Origin: CADEED01 sp043747875
Lineage (GTDB): Bacteria > Pseudomonadota > Gammaproteobacteria > Steroidobacterales > Steroidobacteraceae
Assembly: GCA_043747875.1 (NCBI GenBank)
Contig: JAYTOI010000047.1
Coordinates: 15,669 to 79,668 of the forward strand
DNA length: 64,000 bases
Direction: 5' to 3'
Of the stretch, positions 26,986 through 35,491 are shown one piece after another. Position 1 is the stretch's first letter, and each line of letters opens with the position of its first letter. Below the pieces are notes generated by a model. That model did no database searches, had not been told where the DNA came from, and worked only from the letters and a program-made list of their open reading frames with translations. The translations under genes were made by a program, and so were the position numbers.

Positions 26986-27633
26986 ATGCACGGTACGGAA
27001 CAAATCGGCGAGGGGCGCGGCACGCGTCCGCGCCGGGTAGTTAGATTAATGTTCGCGGTGATGCTGGTCGCCGCGCAGATGCCCGGCGGCGCGCCGGCCG
27101 CGGAGCCTGCCAAGATCGTGGCCGCCAAGGTCACCAAGGTCAACGATGGCGACTCGCTCGAGGTGGACACCGGCGCGGGCCATGTGCGCGTGCGCCTTTC
27201 GGCCGTCGACACGCCCGAGTACGACCAGCCGTACGGGGACAAGTCGTCGGCGTTCCTCAAGGCGCTGATCCCGGTCGGCACGCCCGTGGAGCTCGACATC
27301 GTCACGCAGGATCAATTCAAGCGCCTGGTGGCCGTCGTGTGGCTCCTGAACGGCGCGGAACGCATCAACGTCAACGTCAACGACAAGATGATTCGCGAGG
27401 GGCATGCCTGGGCGTATCGCCGCTACATGAAAGATCCGCGCTACTGCGATCTCGAAGCCGGGGCGCGCGACCAGAAGTTAGGCCTGTGGGCGCAGCCCGT
27501 GAAGGACTGGGTTTATCCACCCGAGTGGCGCTTCCTCAAGAACGGCGAGATCCGGGCGCTGCCGGTGCCCTACGAGGAAACCAGGGCGCGCTGCGTCGAA
27601 GTGCTGAGTCTGGCCGGCGCGGCCACGTATTGA
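26986..27633 (+). CDS. Secreted thermonuclease (SNase-like) family protein
   Basis: 215 residues. Arg-rich start and hydrophobic stretch (RRVVRLMFAVMLVAAQM) ending in GAPAAE look like a signal peptide. The SNase-like OB fold follows with VRVRLSAVDTPEYDQPYG, which supplies the catalytic Arg, Asp and Glu of staphylococcal nuclease, and QFKRLVAVVWL. It would degrade extracellular or periplasmic DNA/RNA. ATG at 27049 is an alternative start that keeps most of the hydrophobic segment. The upstream operator is shared with the divergent halogenase gene, but a link between nuclease and glucan use is not established. Confidence 0.84.
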   Translation: MHGTEQIGEGRGTRPRRVVRLMFAVMLVAAQMPGGAPAAEPAKIVAAKVTKVNDGDSLEVDTGAGHVRVRLSAVDTPEYDQPYGDKSSAFLKALIPVGTPVELDIVTQDQFKRLVAVVWLLNGAERINVNVNDKMIREGHAWAYRRYMKDPRYCDLEAGARDQKLGLWAQPVKDWVYPPEWRFLKNGEIRALPVPYEETRARCVEVLSLAGAATY

Positions 27634-27708
27634 TCGAGCGCGAGCGCTATACTCCCCAAAATGACACCGGTAGCATGTTGCAGCCGGGCATTCGAGGGGG
27701 ATCGTGCC

Positions 27709-29454
27709 ATGCTGTTTTTTCGCGCCGCGATATTGCTCGTGGGGTTGTCGCTGGCGGCCGTGGGCCGCGGCGAATCCACCAGTGAACACGATTCGAACCG
27801 GAGAGACCGGCACCATGGGCCGGAACATGCTTCCCGACTGGTCCCGGCAAACGGCGCAACCGCAGCCCATGTCGATACACGATTGAAGATCACCTTCGAC
27901 AGCGCGCCGACCCTGGGTACGTCGGGAACGATCAAGGTATTCAAGGCCAGCGACAACTCCCTGGTCGACACCATCGACATCGGTGGCGCGCCGGCAGCGC
28001 TGACCGGCGAGACGCAGACCGTCATACCCAGGATCAACACCGAGATCGACCAGATCGGGGCGGCGTTGACGAGTCTCGCGGGACGATCGCGCTGGGTGTA
28101 TTACAAGCCGGTCGAAATAGACGGCCGCGTGGCCAGCATCAAGCTGCACGACGGCAAGCTCGCGTTCGACACCGGCTACTACGTCACTCTCGACGACGGC
28201 GTGCTGGTCGGCTCGGTCCGCGGTGCGCCATTCACCGGGATCGCCACGGCGGACGGCTGGAGCTTCACCACCAAGAGCCCGCCCGAGTCGTACCTCGACG
28301 TCGTGGTCGATGATGACGGGCGCGCGGATTTCCGCAGCGTGCAAGGCGCGTTGAACTGGATCATGAATCATTGCGCCTCGGGTGCCTCCGCAAGCTTCGG
28401 ATGCAACACCGTGGCCACGCCGAAGACCATAAACATCGGCAGCGGCACGTACGACGAGCTGCTGTTCATCCGCAATCTCGCCAACGTCACGATCCGCGGC
28501 GACAGCCGTCATTCGGTGGTGGTACAGCACGAGAACTTCGAGCACTACAATCCCGGCACTGGCGGCAGCGCCGTTGCAGCGGGCGTCACGAATGCCAACG
28601 AACGCGGCGGCACGCGCCGAGCGCTGGGCGGCGGCCGTGCGGTGCTGCTGGTCGAGGGCGGAGATCTGTTGAGGCTGAGCGAGTTCACGCTGCGCAACTC
28701 GCACGTCAAGGACGCGCTCTTCAACAACCAGGCCGAGACCCTGTATTTCAACAGCGCGGTCCCGGGCGCTTCGCGACTGGTGGCCTCGCACATGAACTTC
28801 CTCAGCACGCAGGACACCCTCCAGCTCAAGGGATGGGCGTGGATTTATCGATCTGTCATCTCCGGGGACGTGGACTTCATCTGGGGTTCGCCGTTCGCCG
28901 TTCTGATCGAGCAAAGTCGCGTACACACCGTGCTCGATACGTCCGCGCCGCTGAACGGCGGCTACGTGGTTCAGTCGCGGGCCTATTTCGGCTATCCGGG
29001 CTTCGTCTTCCTCGACAGCGCGTTGACGGCCGACAAGGACGTGCCCGCCGGGACTACCTACCTGGCGCGCTCCGGTGGCGCCGGTACCAATGGCTTCTGT
29101 TCGCAGATGTATCTCACCGGCTCCGCCTCGAACAGCCATTTGTTCTGCGACAACGTGGCGTACATCGATACGAAGATGGGGCCGCACGTGCGCGCCGTGG
29201 GATGGTTGAATCTACCGGCGCCGAATCTGAGCCCCACCACGAATACCGGCTGGCGCGAGAGCGGTTCCATGAACTTGCGTGGACGGGGGCTCGATGTGAC
29301 GACGCGCGATGCGACAGTCTCCTCGACGAGTGCGGACCTGAGCGCGCTGGACTCCCGGACCAAGGTGTTTGCCGGGTGGAACAACGGTCAGGGCTGGGTG
29401 CCCGAAGCTGTGCTCGAGACTGATTCGGACGGACACCACTGCCGGCGACACTAG
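27709..29454 (+). CDS. Secreted pectin methylesterase (CE8) with N-terminal Ig-like domain
   Basis: 581 residues; de-esterifies pectin. Signal peptide (MLFFRAAILLVGLSLAAVG), then an Arg/His-rich stretch of about 25 residues, then an SbsA-type Ig-like domain (RLVPANGATAAHVDTRLKITFDSAP...GTSGTIKVF). The right-handed beta-helix catalytic domain starts near 200 with DVVVDDDGRADFRSVQGAL and holds NFLSTQDTLQLKG and GDVDFIWGSPFAV, where the two catalytic Asp and the Gln lie. Cysteines are frequent, as in exported enzymes. ATG at 27709 follows GAGGGGG; an earlier in-frame ATG at 27661 gives a poor signal peptide. The Arg/His-rich stretch looks out of keeping with both flanks and might reflect compensating indels. 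Confidence 0.87.
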   Translation: MLFFRAAILLVGLSLAAVGRGESTSEHDSNRRDRHHGPEHASRLVPANGATAAHVDTRLKITFDSAPTLGTSGTIKVFKASDNSLVDTIDIGGAPAALTGETQTVIPRINTEIDQIGAALTSLAGRSRWVYYKPVEIDGRVASIKLHDGKLAFDTGYYVTLDDGVLVGSVRGAPFTGIATADGWSFTTKSPPESYLDVVVDDDGRADFRSVQGALNWIMNHCASGASASFGCNTVATPKTINIGSGTYDELLFIRNLANVTIRGDSRHSVVVQHENFEHYNPGTGGSAVAAGVTNANERGGTRRALGGGRAVLLVEGGDLLRLSEFTLRNSHVKDALFNNQAETLYFNSAVPGASRLVASHMNFLSTQDTLQLKGWAWIYRSVISGDVDFIWGSPFAVLIEQSRVHTVLDTSAPLNGGYVVQSRAYFGYPGFVFLDSALTADKDVPAGTTYLARSGGAGTNGFCSQMYLTGSASNSHLFCDNVAYIDTKMGPHVRAVGWLNLPAPNLSPTTNTGWRESGSMNLRGRGLDVTTRDATVSSTSADLSALDSRTKVFAGWNNGQGWVPEAVLETDSDGHHCRRH

Positions 29455-29461
29455 GCAAGTA

Positions 29462-30148
29462 TCAGAGCAGCATCTTGCGCGCGGCGTCCACGCGCGCCTT
29501 GTCGGCATCGCCCTGATCGCGCGGCTGCGGAATCTCGCGGCCACGCTGCACGGCGGGACGTGCCCCGATGAGGTTCATCCAGCGCTTCACCTGCGGCAGC
29601 CCCTCGTTGCTCACGCCCGACCACGCGTAGCCCGCGACCCATGGCCATAGCGCGATATCGGCGATGGTGTATTCCGCGCCGGCGATGAATTCATTGGCGG
29701 CGAGCTGGCGCTCCATCACCTCGAACAACCGGCGGACTTCGCGCTGATAGCGATCGATGGCATACGGAATCTTCTCGGGCGCGTAGCGGAAGAACACATT
29801 CGCCTGGCCCATCATCGGCCCGACGCCGCCCATCTGGAACATCAGCCATTGCAGCGTGCGCGAGCGCGCCTTGGAATCGGCGGGCAGCAGTTTGCCGGTC
29901 TTTTCGGCCAGGTAGATGAGGATGGCGCCCGACTCGAACACCGCGAAGGGGCCGCCGTCGCGATCGACCATTTCGTCATCGACAATGGCCGGGATGCGGC
30001 CATTTGGATTGATGGCGAGATACCACTCCTCCTTCTGCTCGAGCTTCGAGAGATTGAGGTGACGCACCGTGTACGGCAGCGCCAGCTCCTCGAGCGCGAT
30101 GGAGACTTTCCGGCCATTGGGTGTCGCGGCGGTGAAGAGCTCGATCAT
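29462..30148 (-). CDS. Glutathione S-transferase, Nu class (YfcG/YghU-like)
   Basis: 228 residues. The N-terminal thioredoxin-like domain has TAATPNGRKVSIALEEL; the T-x-N-G-R-K motif marks Nu-class enzymes, which often show disulfide-bond reductase activity with two glutathiones. NPNGRIPAIVDD and FESGAILIYLAEKTGKLLP are the glutathione-binding segments; the C-terminal helical domain has YTIADIALWPWV. Cytosolic. Divergent from the AEC transporter gene. Confidence 0.9.
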   Translation of the reverse strand: MIELFTAATPNGRKVSIALEELALPYTVRHLNLSKLEQKEEWYLAINPNGRIPAIVDDEMVDRDGGPFAVFESGAILIYLAEKTGKLLPADSKARSRTLQWLMFQMGGVGPMMGQANVFFRYAPEKIPYAIDRYQREVRRLFEVMERQLAANEFIAGAEYTIADIALWPWVAGYAWSGVSNEGLPQVKRWMNLIGARPAVQRGREIPQPRDQGDADKARVDAARKMLL

Positions 30149-30207
30149 GAGATGCGTCCGTTCGTGGGATGCAACCGAGTGTAGCGCGACGCGTTAAAGT
30201 GCCGCGC

Positions 30208-31113
30208 GTGGAATTCATCGTCTCGCATTGGCGGCTGGCCGCGGTCGCCGCGCTGTTTTTCTTCGGCGTCGCGCTGCGACGCCTGCAATTCGCCGGTCCC
30301 GCGCAAGGGCGCTGGTTGCTCGCGTTCGTGTTCAACGTGGGCTTGCCCATCCTGATCTTCGGCGCGCTCACGGGTGTGCCGCTGGTGCGCGAGCACGCAC
30401 TGCTGCCGGTGACGGCCATGTGCACGGCGCTCGCCGGCTGGGCTGCCGCCGTGTACGCAGCGCGGCGTTTCGCGCTGCCACGCGCGAGCGAGGGCGCGAT
30501 GGCGCTGTGCGCCATGTCGATCAATGTTTCGATGGTCTATCCATTCGCGTCGCTGGCGTTCGGGCCGGCCGTGTTCTCGCAGCTCGTCATGTTCGACATG
30601 GGGCACGCGGTGTTCGTGTGGACCGTGACGACGGTCGTCGCGTGCCGCTATGGCGGACACGCCGAGGACATCCCCGTGCTGCTCAAGCGCACGCTGGGCG
30701 CACCGCCTCTGTGGGTGCTGTTCTTCGCGCTGTCGCTCAATGTCGCAGGCGCGCCCGTGCCGAAGGACTGGTTGCACGGCTTCCTCGTGACAGGGCAGGT
30801 GCTGATCCTGCCAGTTCCGATCGCAATGGGATTGCTGGTGAGCGCGCGCGGCCTGCGACGCCCGGAGGTGTGGACCGCCGTGGCATTGCGCTCGCTGCTC
30901 GGGCTGGTCGTCGGCTCGGTGCTGGCGTACGCGTTCGGCTTCGAAGGCGACACGGCGGCTATTGCCGCGGTGAGCGCGGCCGCGCCCATCGGGTTCACGG
31001 CCGTGGTGTTGTCGGCGCGCGAGGCACTCGACCTGGAGCTCGCCGCGAGTGCCGGCGCGATCTCGGTGTTCCTGGGCTCGCTGTGGATACCGCTGGCGGT
31101 GGCGTCTATCTAG
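30208..31113 (+). CDS. AEC family permease (auxin efflux carrier/malate permease type)
   Basis: About 301 residues, 10 predicted helices; a possible secondary carrier for organic acids. VGLPILIFGALTGVPL near the N-terminus and AAAPIGFTAVVLSAREALDLELAAS towards the C-terminus are the paired conserved regions of this family. The frame is open from 30169, but the first 13 codons are charged and would nearly abut the divergent GST gene; GTG at 30208 (or 30199) puts the start just before the first helix. It converges with the next MFS gene with a 4-bp overlap. Confidence 0.75.
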   Translation: MEFIVSHWRLAAVAALFFFGVALRRLQFAGPAQGRWLLAFVFNVGLPILIFGALTGVPLVREHALLPVTAMCTALAGWAAAVYAARRFALPRASEGAMALCAMSINVSMVYPFASLAFGPAVFSQLVMFDMGHAVFVWTVTTVVACRYGGHAEDIPVLLKRTLGAPPLWVLFFALSLNVAGAPVPKDWLHGFLVTGQVLILPVPIAMGLLVSARGLRRPEVWTAVALRSLLGLVVGSVLAYAFGFEGDTAAIAAVSAAAPIGFTAVVLSAREALDLELAASAGAISVFLGSLWIPLAVASI

Positions 31114-32423
31114 TGGCGTGGGCCGGGCGGTTGCGCGCGCAGCAGCAGCAGCGCCAGCAGTGCCAGGAAAGATCCGCATGCCATGACGATCGAGACAGCC
31201 TGCAGCGCCATGCCCGACTGGAACAGGAATCCGGCGAGCATGGGCCCGAGCGCCGCGCCCCCGCGCCCTACGCCGATCACGAAGCCCGTGCCGGTCGCGC
31301 GCAGATGCGTGGGAAAGTAGTGCGCGAGCATCGCGTACAGGCCGACGATGCCGGAGTTGGTGAAGAAGCCGGTGATGGCGCACACGACGGCGAGGCTGGT
31401 GAGATCGGTCTGTCCGCGCCCGAACACGATGACCATGATGCCGCCGAGCAGCATGGCGACCATCGTCAGCGACTTGAGCGTGACGCGCGTCGCGATGAGC
31501 CCGAACACTGCGCCGCCGAGCGCGCCCCCGAGATTGGCCCAGACCAGCACCTTGCCGGCGAGCGGGGCTGCGAACCCCATGTCGACCACGATCTTGGGCA
31601 CCCATTTGAGGATGTAATAGAAAGTCGCGAGGTGCAGGAAGTAGGACAACGCCAGGACGATCGTCAGCGGCAACAGCGCCGGCGTGAACAGCTCCGTCAA
31701 CGACAGCGTGTGCGTCAGTGGCTCGCGCGGTGGCAGCTCGGCGACGGTCGAGTGCCGCAGGCGCAGCAGCGCGCGATTGATTTTCTCCAGCGCGCCTCGC
31801 GGTTGCACGCGCGCCAGCCAGTGCACCGACTCTGGCACCAGGAACCATACGATGGGGATCATCGCCGCGGTGGCGGCCGCGCCAAACCGAAAGATGGCGC
31901 GCCAATCGTGCGTTTCGAGCAGCTCGCTGGCGCACCAGCCGAGGATCACCGCGCCGATGGGATAACCGATGGCCATCCACGACACCGCCAACGTGCGGCG
32001 CGCATCGCTGGCGAATTCGGCCGCCAGCGCGTTTGTGGTGGCCAGCATGCCGCCTATGCCGAGGCCGGTGAGCACGCGCCACGCACACAGTGAATATAGA
32101 TCGCGAACCGTGGAGGCCATGAACATGCCGGCGGCCATGATGACGAGGCAGCCGAGCGCAATCGGGCGCCGGCCGAACTTGTCGGCGAACGTGCCGAGCA
32201 CGATGGAGCCGATGCCCATGCCGATCATCTCCATTGGCAGCACGATGCCGAGGATCGCCCGGTCGATGCCCCATTCGGCCGCGATGCCGGGTGAAGCGAA
32301 TGCGATTGCCAGCACGTCGAACCCGTCGAGTCCGTTGAGCGCGACGGCAATGGCAATCACGGCGATCTGGGGCGCGCTCATCGGCGCCCGGGCGAGCAGC
32401 GCGCGTGGGTCGTTCGGCGTCAT
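31110..32423 (-). CDS. MFS transporter, aromatic acid:H+ symporter (AAHS) family
   Basis: 437 residues, 12 helices. Helix 1 carries ALNGLDGFDVLAIAFA, the D-G-x-D motif required for transport in PcaK/BenK-type carriers, followed by LGTFADKFGRRPIAL, the loop 2-3 signature. Likely imports an aromatic or related organic acid; no aromatic degradation genes lie next to it, so the substrate is open. The 208 bp upstream hold a 23-bp direct repeat (32464-32519). Confidence 0.86.
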   Translation of the reverse strand: MTPNDPRALLARAPMSAPQIAVIAIAVALNGLDGFDVLAIAFASPGIAAEWGIDRAILGIVLPMEMIGMGIGSIVLGTFADKFGRRPIALGCLVIMAAGMFMASTVRDLYSLCAWRVLTGLGIGGMLATTNALAAEFASDARRTLAVSWMAIGYPIGAVILGWCASELLETHDWRAIFRFGAAATAAMIPIVWFLVPESVHWLARVQPRGALEKINRALLRLRHSTVAELPPREPLTHTLSLTELFTPALLPLTIVLALSYFLHLATFYYILKWVPKIVVDMGFAAPLAGKVLVWANLGGALGGAVFGLIATRVTLKSLTMVAMLLGGIMVIVFGRGQTDLTSLAVVCAITGFFTNSGIVGLYAMLAHYFPTHLRATGTGFVIGVGRGGAALGPMLAGFLFQSGMALQAVSIVMACGSFLALLALLLLRAQPPGPRH

Positions 32424-32463
32424 GGAGCGCGGGGTGCGTGGTGCAGTTTGCGTCGCGAACTGC

Positions 32464-32519
32464 CGATTGAATACTTCATCGCGAGCAGCGAGCTATCGAC
32501 TGAATACTTCATCGCGAGC
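32464..32519. repeat. Two 23-bp direct repeats, 33 bp apart
   Basis: Copies at 32464-32486 and 32497-32519 share 22 of 23 bases (core TGAATACTTCATCGCGAGC). They lie between the divergent MFS and MetE-like genes and could be paired activator sites; the 33-bp period is about three helical turns. The first seven bases resemble half of the LacI-type operator, but the palindrome is not completed. Confidence 0.6.
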
Positions 32520-32631
32520 GTTCCCCCTTAAGGCGGACGAGGATAACATCGCTTCATACATTGGAAGTTTCCCTCACAGGGATCGTTATGAGCCCTTCAT
32601 ATCCCATTGAAGGCTAAAGGGGGTGCCTCCC

Positions 32632-33610
32632 ATGTCCTGGCCGTTGCCGGCACAGTCCGACCACGTCGGCAGCTTTCTACGTCCGAAATACTTGTTAGAC
32701 GCTCGTGAGAAACACGCGAAAGGCGCGATCGACGCAGCGGCGCTGCGCGACGTCGAGGATCGCGCCATCGAGGACGTCATCCGCATGCAGGAAGAGGTCG
32801 GTCTGCAGGCGATCACCGACGGCGAATTCCGCCGCACATATTTCCACGGCAGCGAGGAGCTCGCACCGTCCGTCATGCGAGTCACCGGCAAGGTGCGCCA
32901 CGGGCGCGAGATCCAGCGCGCGGATTTCGAGTTCTTGCAGACGCATACGCGGCGCACACCCAAGGTGACGATTCCATCGCCCACGATGCTGCACTTCCGC
33001 GGCGGCCGCGCCGGCATCAGCGAGAAGCACTATCCGGACCTCGAGCAGTTCTACGAGGACACCGCGCGCGCCTATGGCGACGAGCTGAAGTCGCTGTCCG
33101 TCGCCGGCTGCAACTATGTGCAGATGGACGATACGAACGAGCTGCCCCATTGCTACGCGCGGTTCATCAATCGCGTGGTCGCGCTGAAGCCGGCGGGCAT
33201 GACACTGGCGGTGCACCTGTGCCCCGGCAACTTCAAGAGCGCGCATGCGGCTGAGGGCGGCTACGAGCCCGTGGCCGAGGCGCTGCTGTCCGAGATGAAC
33301 GTCGACGCGTACTTCCTCGAGTACGACGACGAGCGCAGCGCGGCGACTTCCGGCCGTTGCGATTCCTGCCGAAGGGCAAAGCGGTGGTACTCGGCCTGGT
33401 CACTACCAAGCTCGGCGCGCTCGAGACGCGCGACGACATCCGGCGCCGCATCAGGAAGCCGCGAAATACGCACCGCTCGAGCAGCTGGGCCTCTCCCCAC
33501 AATGCGGTTTCTCGAGCACCTGGCACGGCAACGACATCCAGGTGAGCCAGCAGGTGGCGAAGCTGCGACTGGTCGTCGACGTCGCAAGGGAAGTCTGGAG
33601 CGAGCGTTGA
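32632..33610 (+). pseudogene. MetE C-terminal-domain-like methyltransferase, broken by two frameshifts
   Basis: A cobalamin-independent methionine synthase-like barrel protein of about 326 residues if repaired. The first 240 codons are clean (MSWPLPAQSDHVGSFLRP..., zinc-ligand HLCPGN). Near 33342 one base is missing and the frame moves to LRFLPKGKAVVLGLVTTKLGALETRDDIRRRIR; near 33455 a second base is missing and it moves again to EAAKYAPLEQLGLSPQCGFSSTW...VAREVWSER, stop at 33608-33610. The third zinc ligand (QCGF) is in this last piece. Both losses are next to G-runs, so a recent pseudogene or base-call error is likely. GGGGG at 32619-32623 supports the ATG at 32632 over the GTG at 32623. 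Confidence 0.78.
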
Positions 33611-33718
33611 TTCGTCGTTTGGCGAAAAATCGCGCGGCGTATGCAAAATGTGCACTTTTAATTCATATGTGCGGATACTCGCCGTGTAAGAACGAGCGTG
33701 CATCCCGCAGAATAGAGC

Positions 33719-34111
33719 ATGGCGTTCACTATTAGTATGGCTGCAGCAGCAAGACGACATCTGGCTGCGGCGCGTCAGCTCGCAGAAGCGAGCAACGGCG
33801 TCGCGGGTTATCTTTTCGGAATTGCCGCGGAATGTGCGATCAAAGCGATGATGCATGAAGCAGGAATTCAGCGAGTCGCGATTCGCCGAGAAGACCCATA
33901 TTTTGCTCATTTCCCAGAATTGAAAACGATACTCCGAGACAAAGTCCAAGGACGACGAGCAGCAGTGCTTGCGAGATTTGTCCACAGCGACGCTTTCATG
34001 AATAACTGGGAAACAAAGATGAGGTACTGCGATGGCCAGGAAATCAGACCAGCGTGGGTGGACGATTGGGGCGAGCAAGCGCGACAAGTAGTCGCTTCTA
34101 TCGGCACCTAG
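33719..34111 (+). CDS. Small HEPN-like protein, first gene of the KGGVGR cassette
   Basis: 130 residues, all helical by appearance. AARRHLAAARQLAEASNGVAGYLFGIAAECAIKAMMHEAGI is a typical HEPN opening helix pair; HFPELKTILRD, then ARFVHSDAFMNNWETKMRYCDG and WGEQARQVVASI follow the order seen in HEPN proteins associated with nucleotidyltransferases and ATPases. The canonical RxxxxH ribonuclease motif is not obvious (only RFVH), so it may be a non-catalytic or divergent member. It is followed after 9 bp by the KGGVGR ATPase gene. Base composition is clearly AT-richer than the flanks, a sign of horizontal transfer. An ATG at 33737 is an alternative start. No function is known. Confidence 0.7.
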   Translation: MAFTISMAAAARRHLAAARQLAEASNGVAGYLFGIAAECAIKAMMHEAGIQRVAIRREDPYFAHFPELKTILRDKVQGRRAAVLARFVHSDAFMNNWETKMRYCDGQEIRPAWVDDWGEQARQVVASIGT

Positions 34112-34120
34112 GAGAGAAAC

Positions 34121-35491
34121 ATGCCTGTCCGGTTTGATGAGAGCCTACCGAGGATGGTAAAGGTGCTAGCGACCGAGCTGTCGGTGTCTGAAATTTCCTC
34201 GGGTGTTGCTCTGCGCGACTCGGTCGGTCGCCTCGCATTTTTCATTGCGGCAACGGTTCCGAAAGCGAAGTTGGACAAAATAACCTCAAAGCTGCGTGAA
34301 GAGCTTGGCGCGTATGCTCGCACCGATCGTCTTGTTGTTGCTGGCGATGAGTTTGGGGTAAAGGAAATACTCGAAGATCCAAACCGAGCGTTCGTTCTCT
34401 GCGATGGAATGACTATTCAGCTCGTGGACAGAAGACTAGTTGGGGCCGACTGGATTCGGCCGCCATCAGGTCCCGCGCTTCCTCCGCCAAGATTCGTCTT
34501 TGCAAGCCTTAAAGGGGGAGTTGGTCGTTCGACGGCACTATGTGTGGCTGCTTCACACATGGCTGCCCGTGGACTGCGCGTACTGGCAGTTGATCTTGAT
34601 CTCGAAGCGCCCGGTCTAGGCCCAATACTCTTGGACGATGCGACAGTCCCAAAATTCGGAATGCTTGATGCGCTGATTGAAAATGGAATGGCGCCACTTG
34701 AGAGAGAGTTCTTGACAGACACTATTGGCCCTTCGTCCTTGGCAGATCGGAATGGTCAAATCGATGTCGTACCTGCTTTGGGTCGCGCCTCGCTTGACAA
34801 CCCTGGAGATGTACTCGCGAAGATTGCGAGGGCATATGCCGACGATGTCTCAGAAGGGGGGCAGGTTTCCACAGTTAGGGATCAGATTGCCGACGTTGTC
34901 GAAAAACTAATCGGCGCGAAACGATACGACGCTGTGCTTATTGACGCTCGCGCTGGGCTCAATGAGACAACCGCTGCGCCTATCCTGGGTTTGGGTGCGG
35001 AAGTACTTTTTTTCGGACTGGATGACCGACAGACTAGCTACGGGTATTCGTCTCTTTTTGCACACTTGTCGAGATTTATTCGTCCTGGTGGCGACATGCC
35101 GGAGTGGGCGGAGCGAATGACGATGGTTCACGCGAAGGCCTCGGCAGACACAGATTCTCGCCAGGCCTTTTCTGAACGATTCAGGGATCTGTTTACGAGC
35201 TGCGGGCTGGCACAAGATCGGCGAGGGCTAAAATCGAAAGTTGCTCCGGGTGCTCTGCCGTTCAATGACGTGCCTTGGGATGAGACCGCCTCTGAGGACG
35301 TGGATTTGGATTTGACTGTCCGGGATGTATTGCCCGTAATTACAATACTCGACGATGATCGGTTTCGACTTTTCGAACCTCAGTTGCGCCGCGACGTTTT
35401 ATCCGAAGGGATTTACCAATCGTCGTACGGCGAGTTCATTGCCAAAGTGATGGAAGGGTTTCAGGTTCGCGATGCCAATGAGTTGAAATGA
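34121..35491 (+). CDS. KGGVGR-motif ParA/MinD-like ATPase
   Basis: 456 residues. An N-terminal domain of about 112 residues without a familiar fold is followed by a deviant Walker A, FASLKGGVGRSTA (KGGVGRS at 131-137), the motif-A' region LRVLAVDLDLEAPGLG, and YDAVLIDARAGLNETTAAP, matching the KGGVGR variant of SIMIBI-class ATPases rather than plasmid-partition ParA (KGGVGKT). The C-terminal 150 residues (from about 300) are specific to this type. Members usually sit in defence or conflict loci next to another P-loop protein, as here. GGAGAG is well spaced before the ATG; the 3' end overlaps the next gene by ATGA, so the partners are probably made in fixed ratio. Confidence 0.82.
   Translation: MPVRFDESLPRMVKVLATELSVSEISSGVALRDSVGRLAFFIAATVPKAKLDKITSKLREELGAYARTDRLVVAGDEFGVKEILEDPNRAFVLCDGMTIQLVDRRLVGADWIRPPSGPALPPPRFVFASLKGGVGRSTALCVAASHMAARGLRVLAVDLDLEAPGLGPILLDDATVPKFGMLDALIENGMAPLEREFLTDTIGPSSLADRNGQIDVVPALGRASLDNPGDVLAKIARAYADDVSEGGQVSTVRDQIADVVEKLIGAKRYDAVLIDARAGLNETTAAPILGLGAEVLFFGLDDRQTSYGYSSLFAHLSRFIRPGGDMPEWAERMTMVHAKASADTDSRQAFSERFRDLFTSCGLAQDRRGLKSKVAPGALPFNDVPWDETASEDVDLDLTVRDVLPVITILDDDRFRLFEPQLRRDVLSEGIYQSSYGEFIAKVMEGFQVRDANELK

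Noticed and set aside
30145..32274. Very long open frame of about 709 codons on the minus strand, plus a similar one of about 620 codons on the plus strand
   Set aside because: Both are Arg/Ala/His-rich shadows of the AEC permease and AAHS transporter genes, with no recognisable domain.
34121..35491. Plasmid or chromosome partition ParA
   Set aside because: The Walker A is KGGVGR not KGGVGK, no ParB or parS-like repeats are nearby, and the partners are HEPN-like and P-loop proteins.
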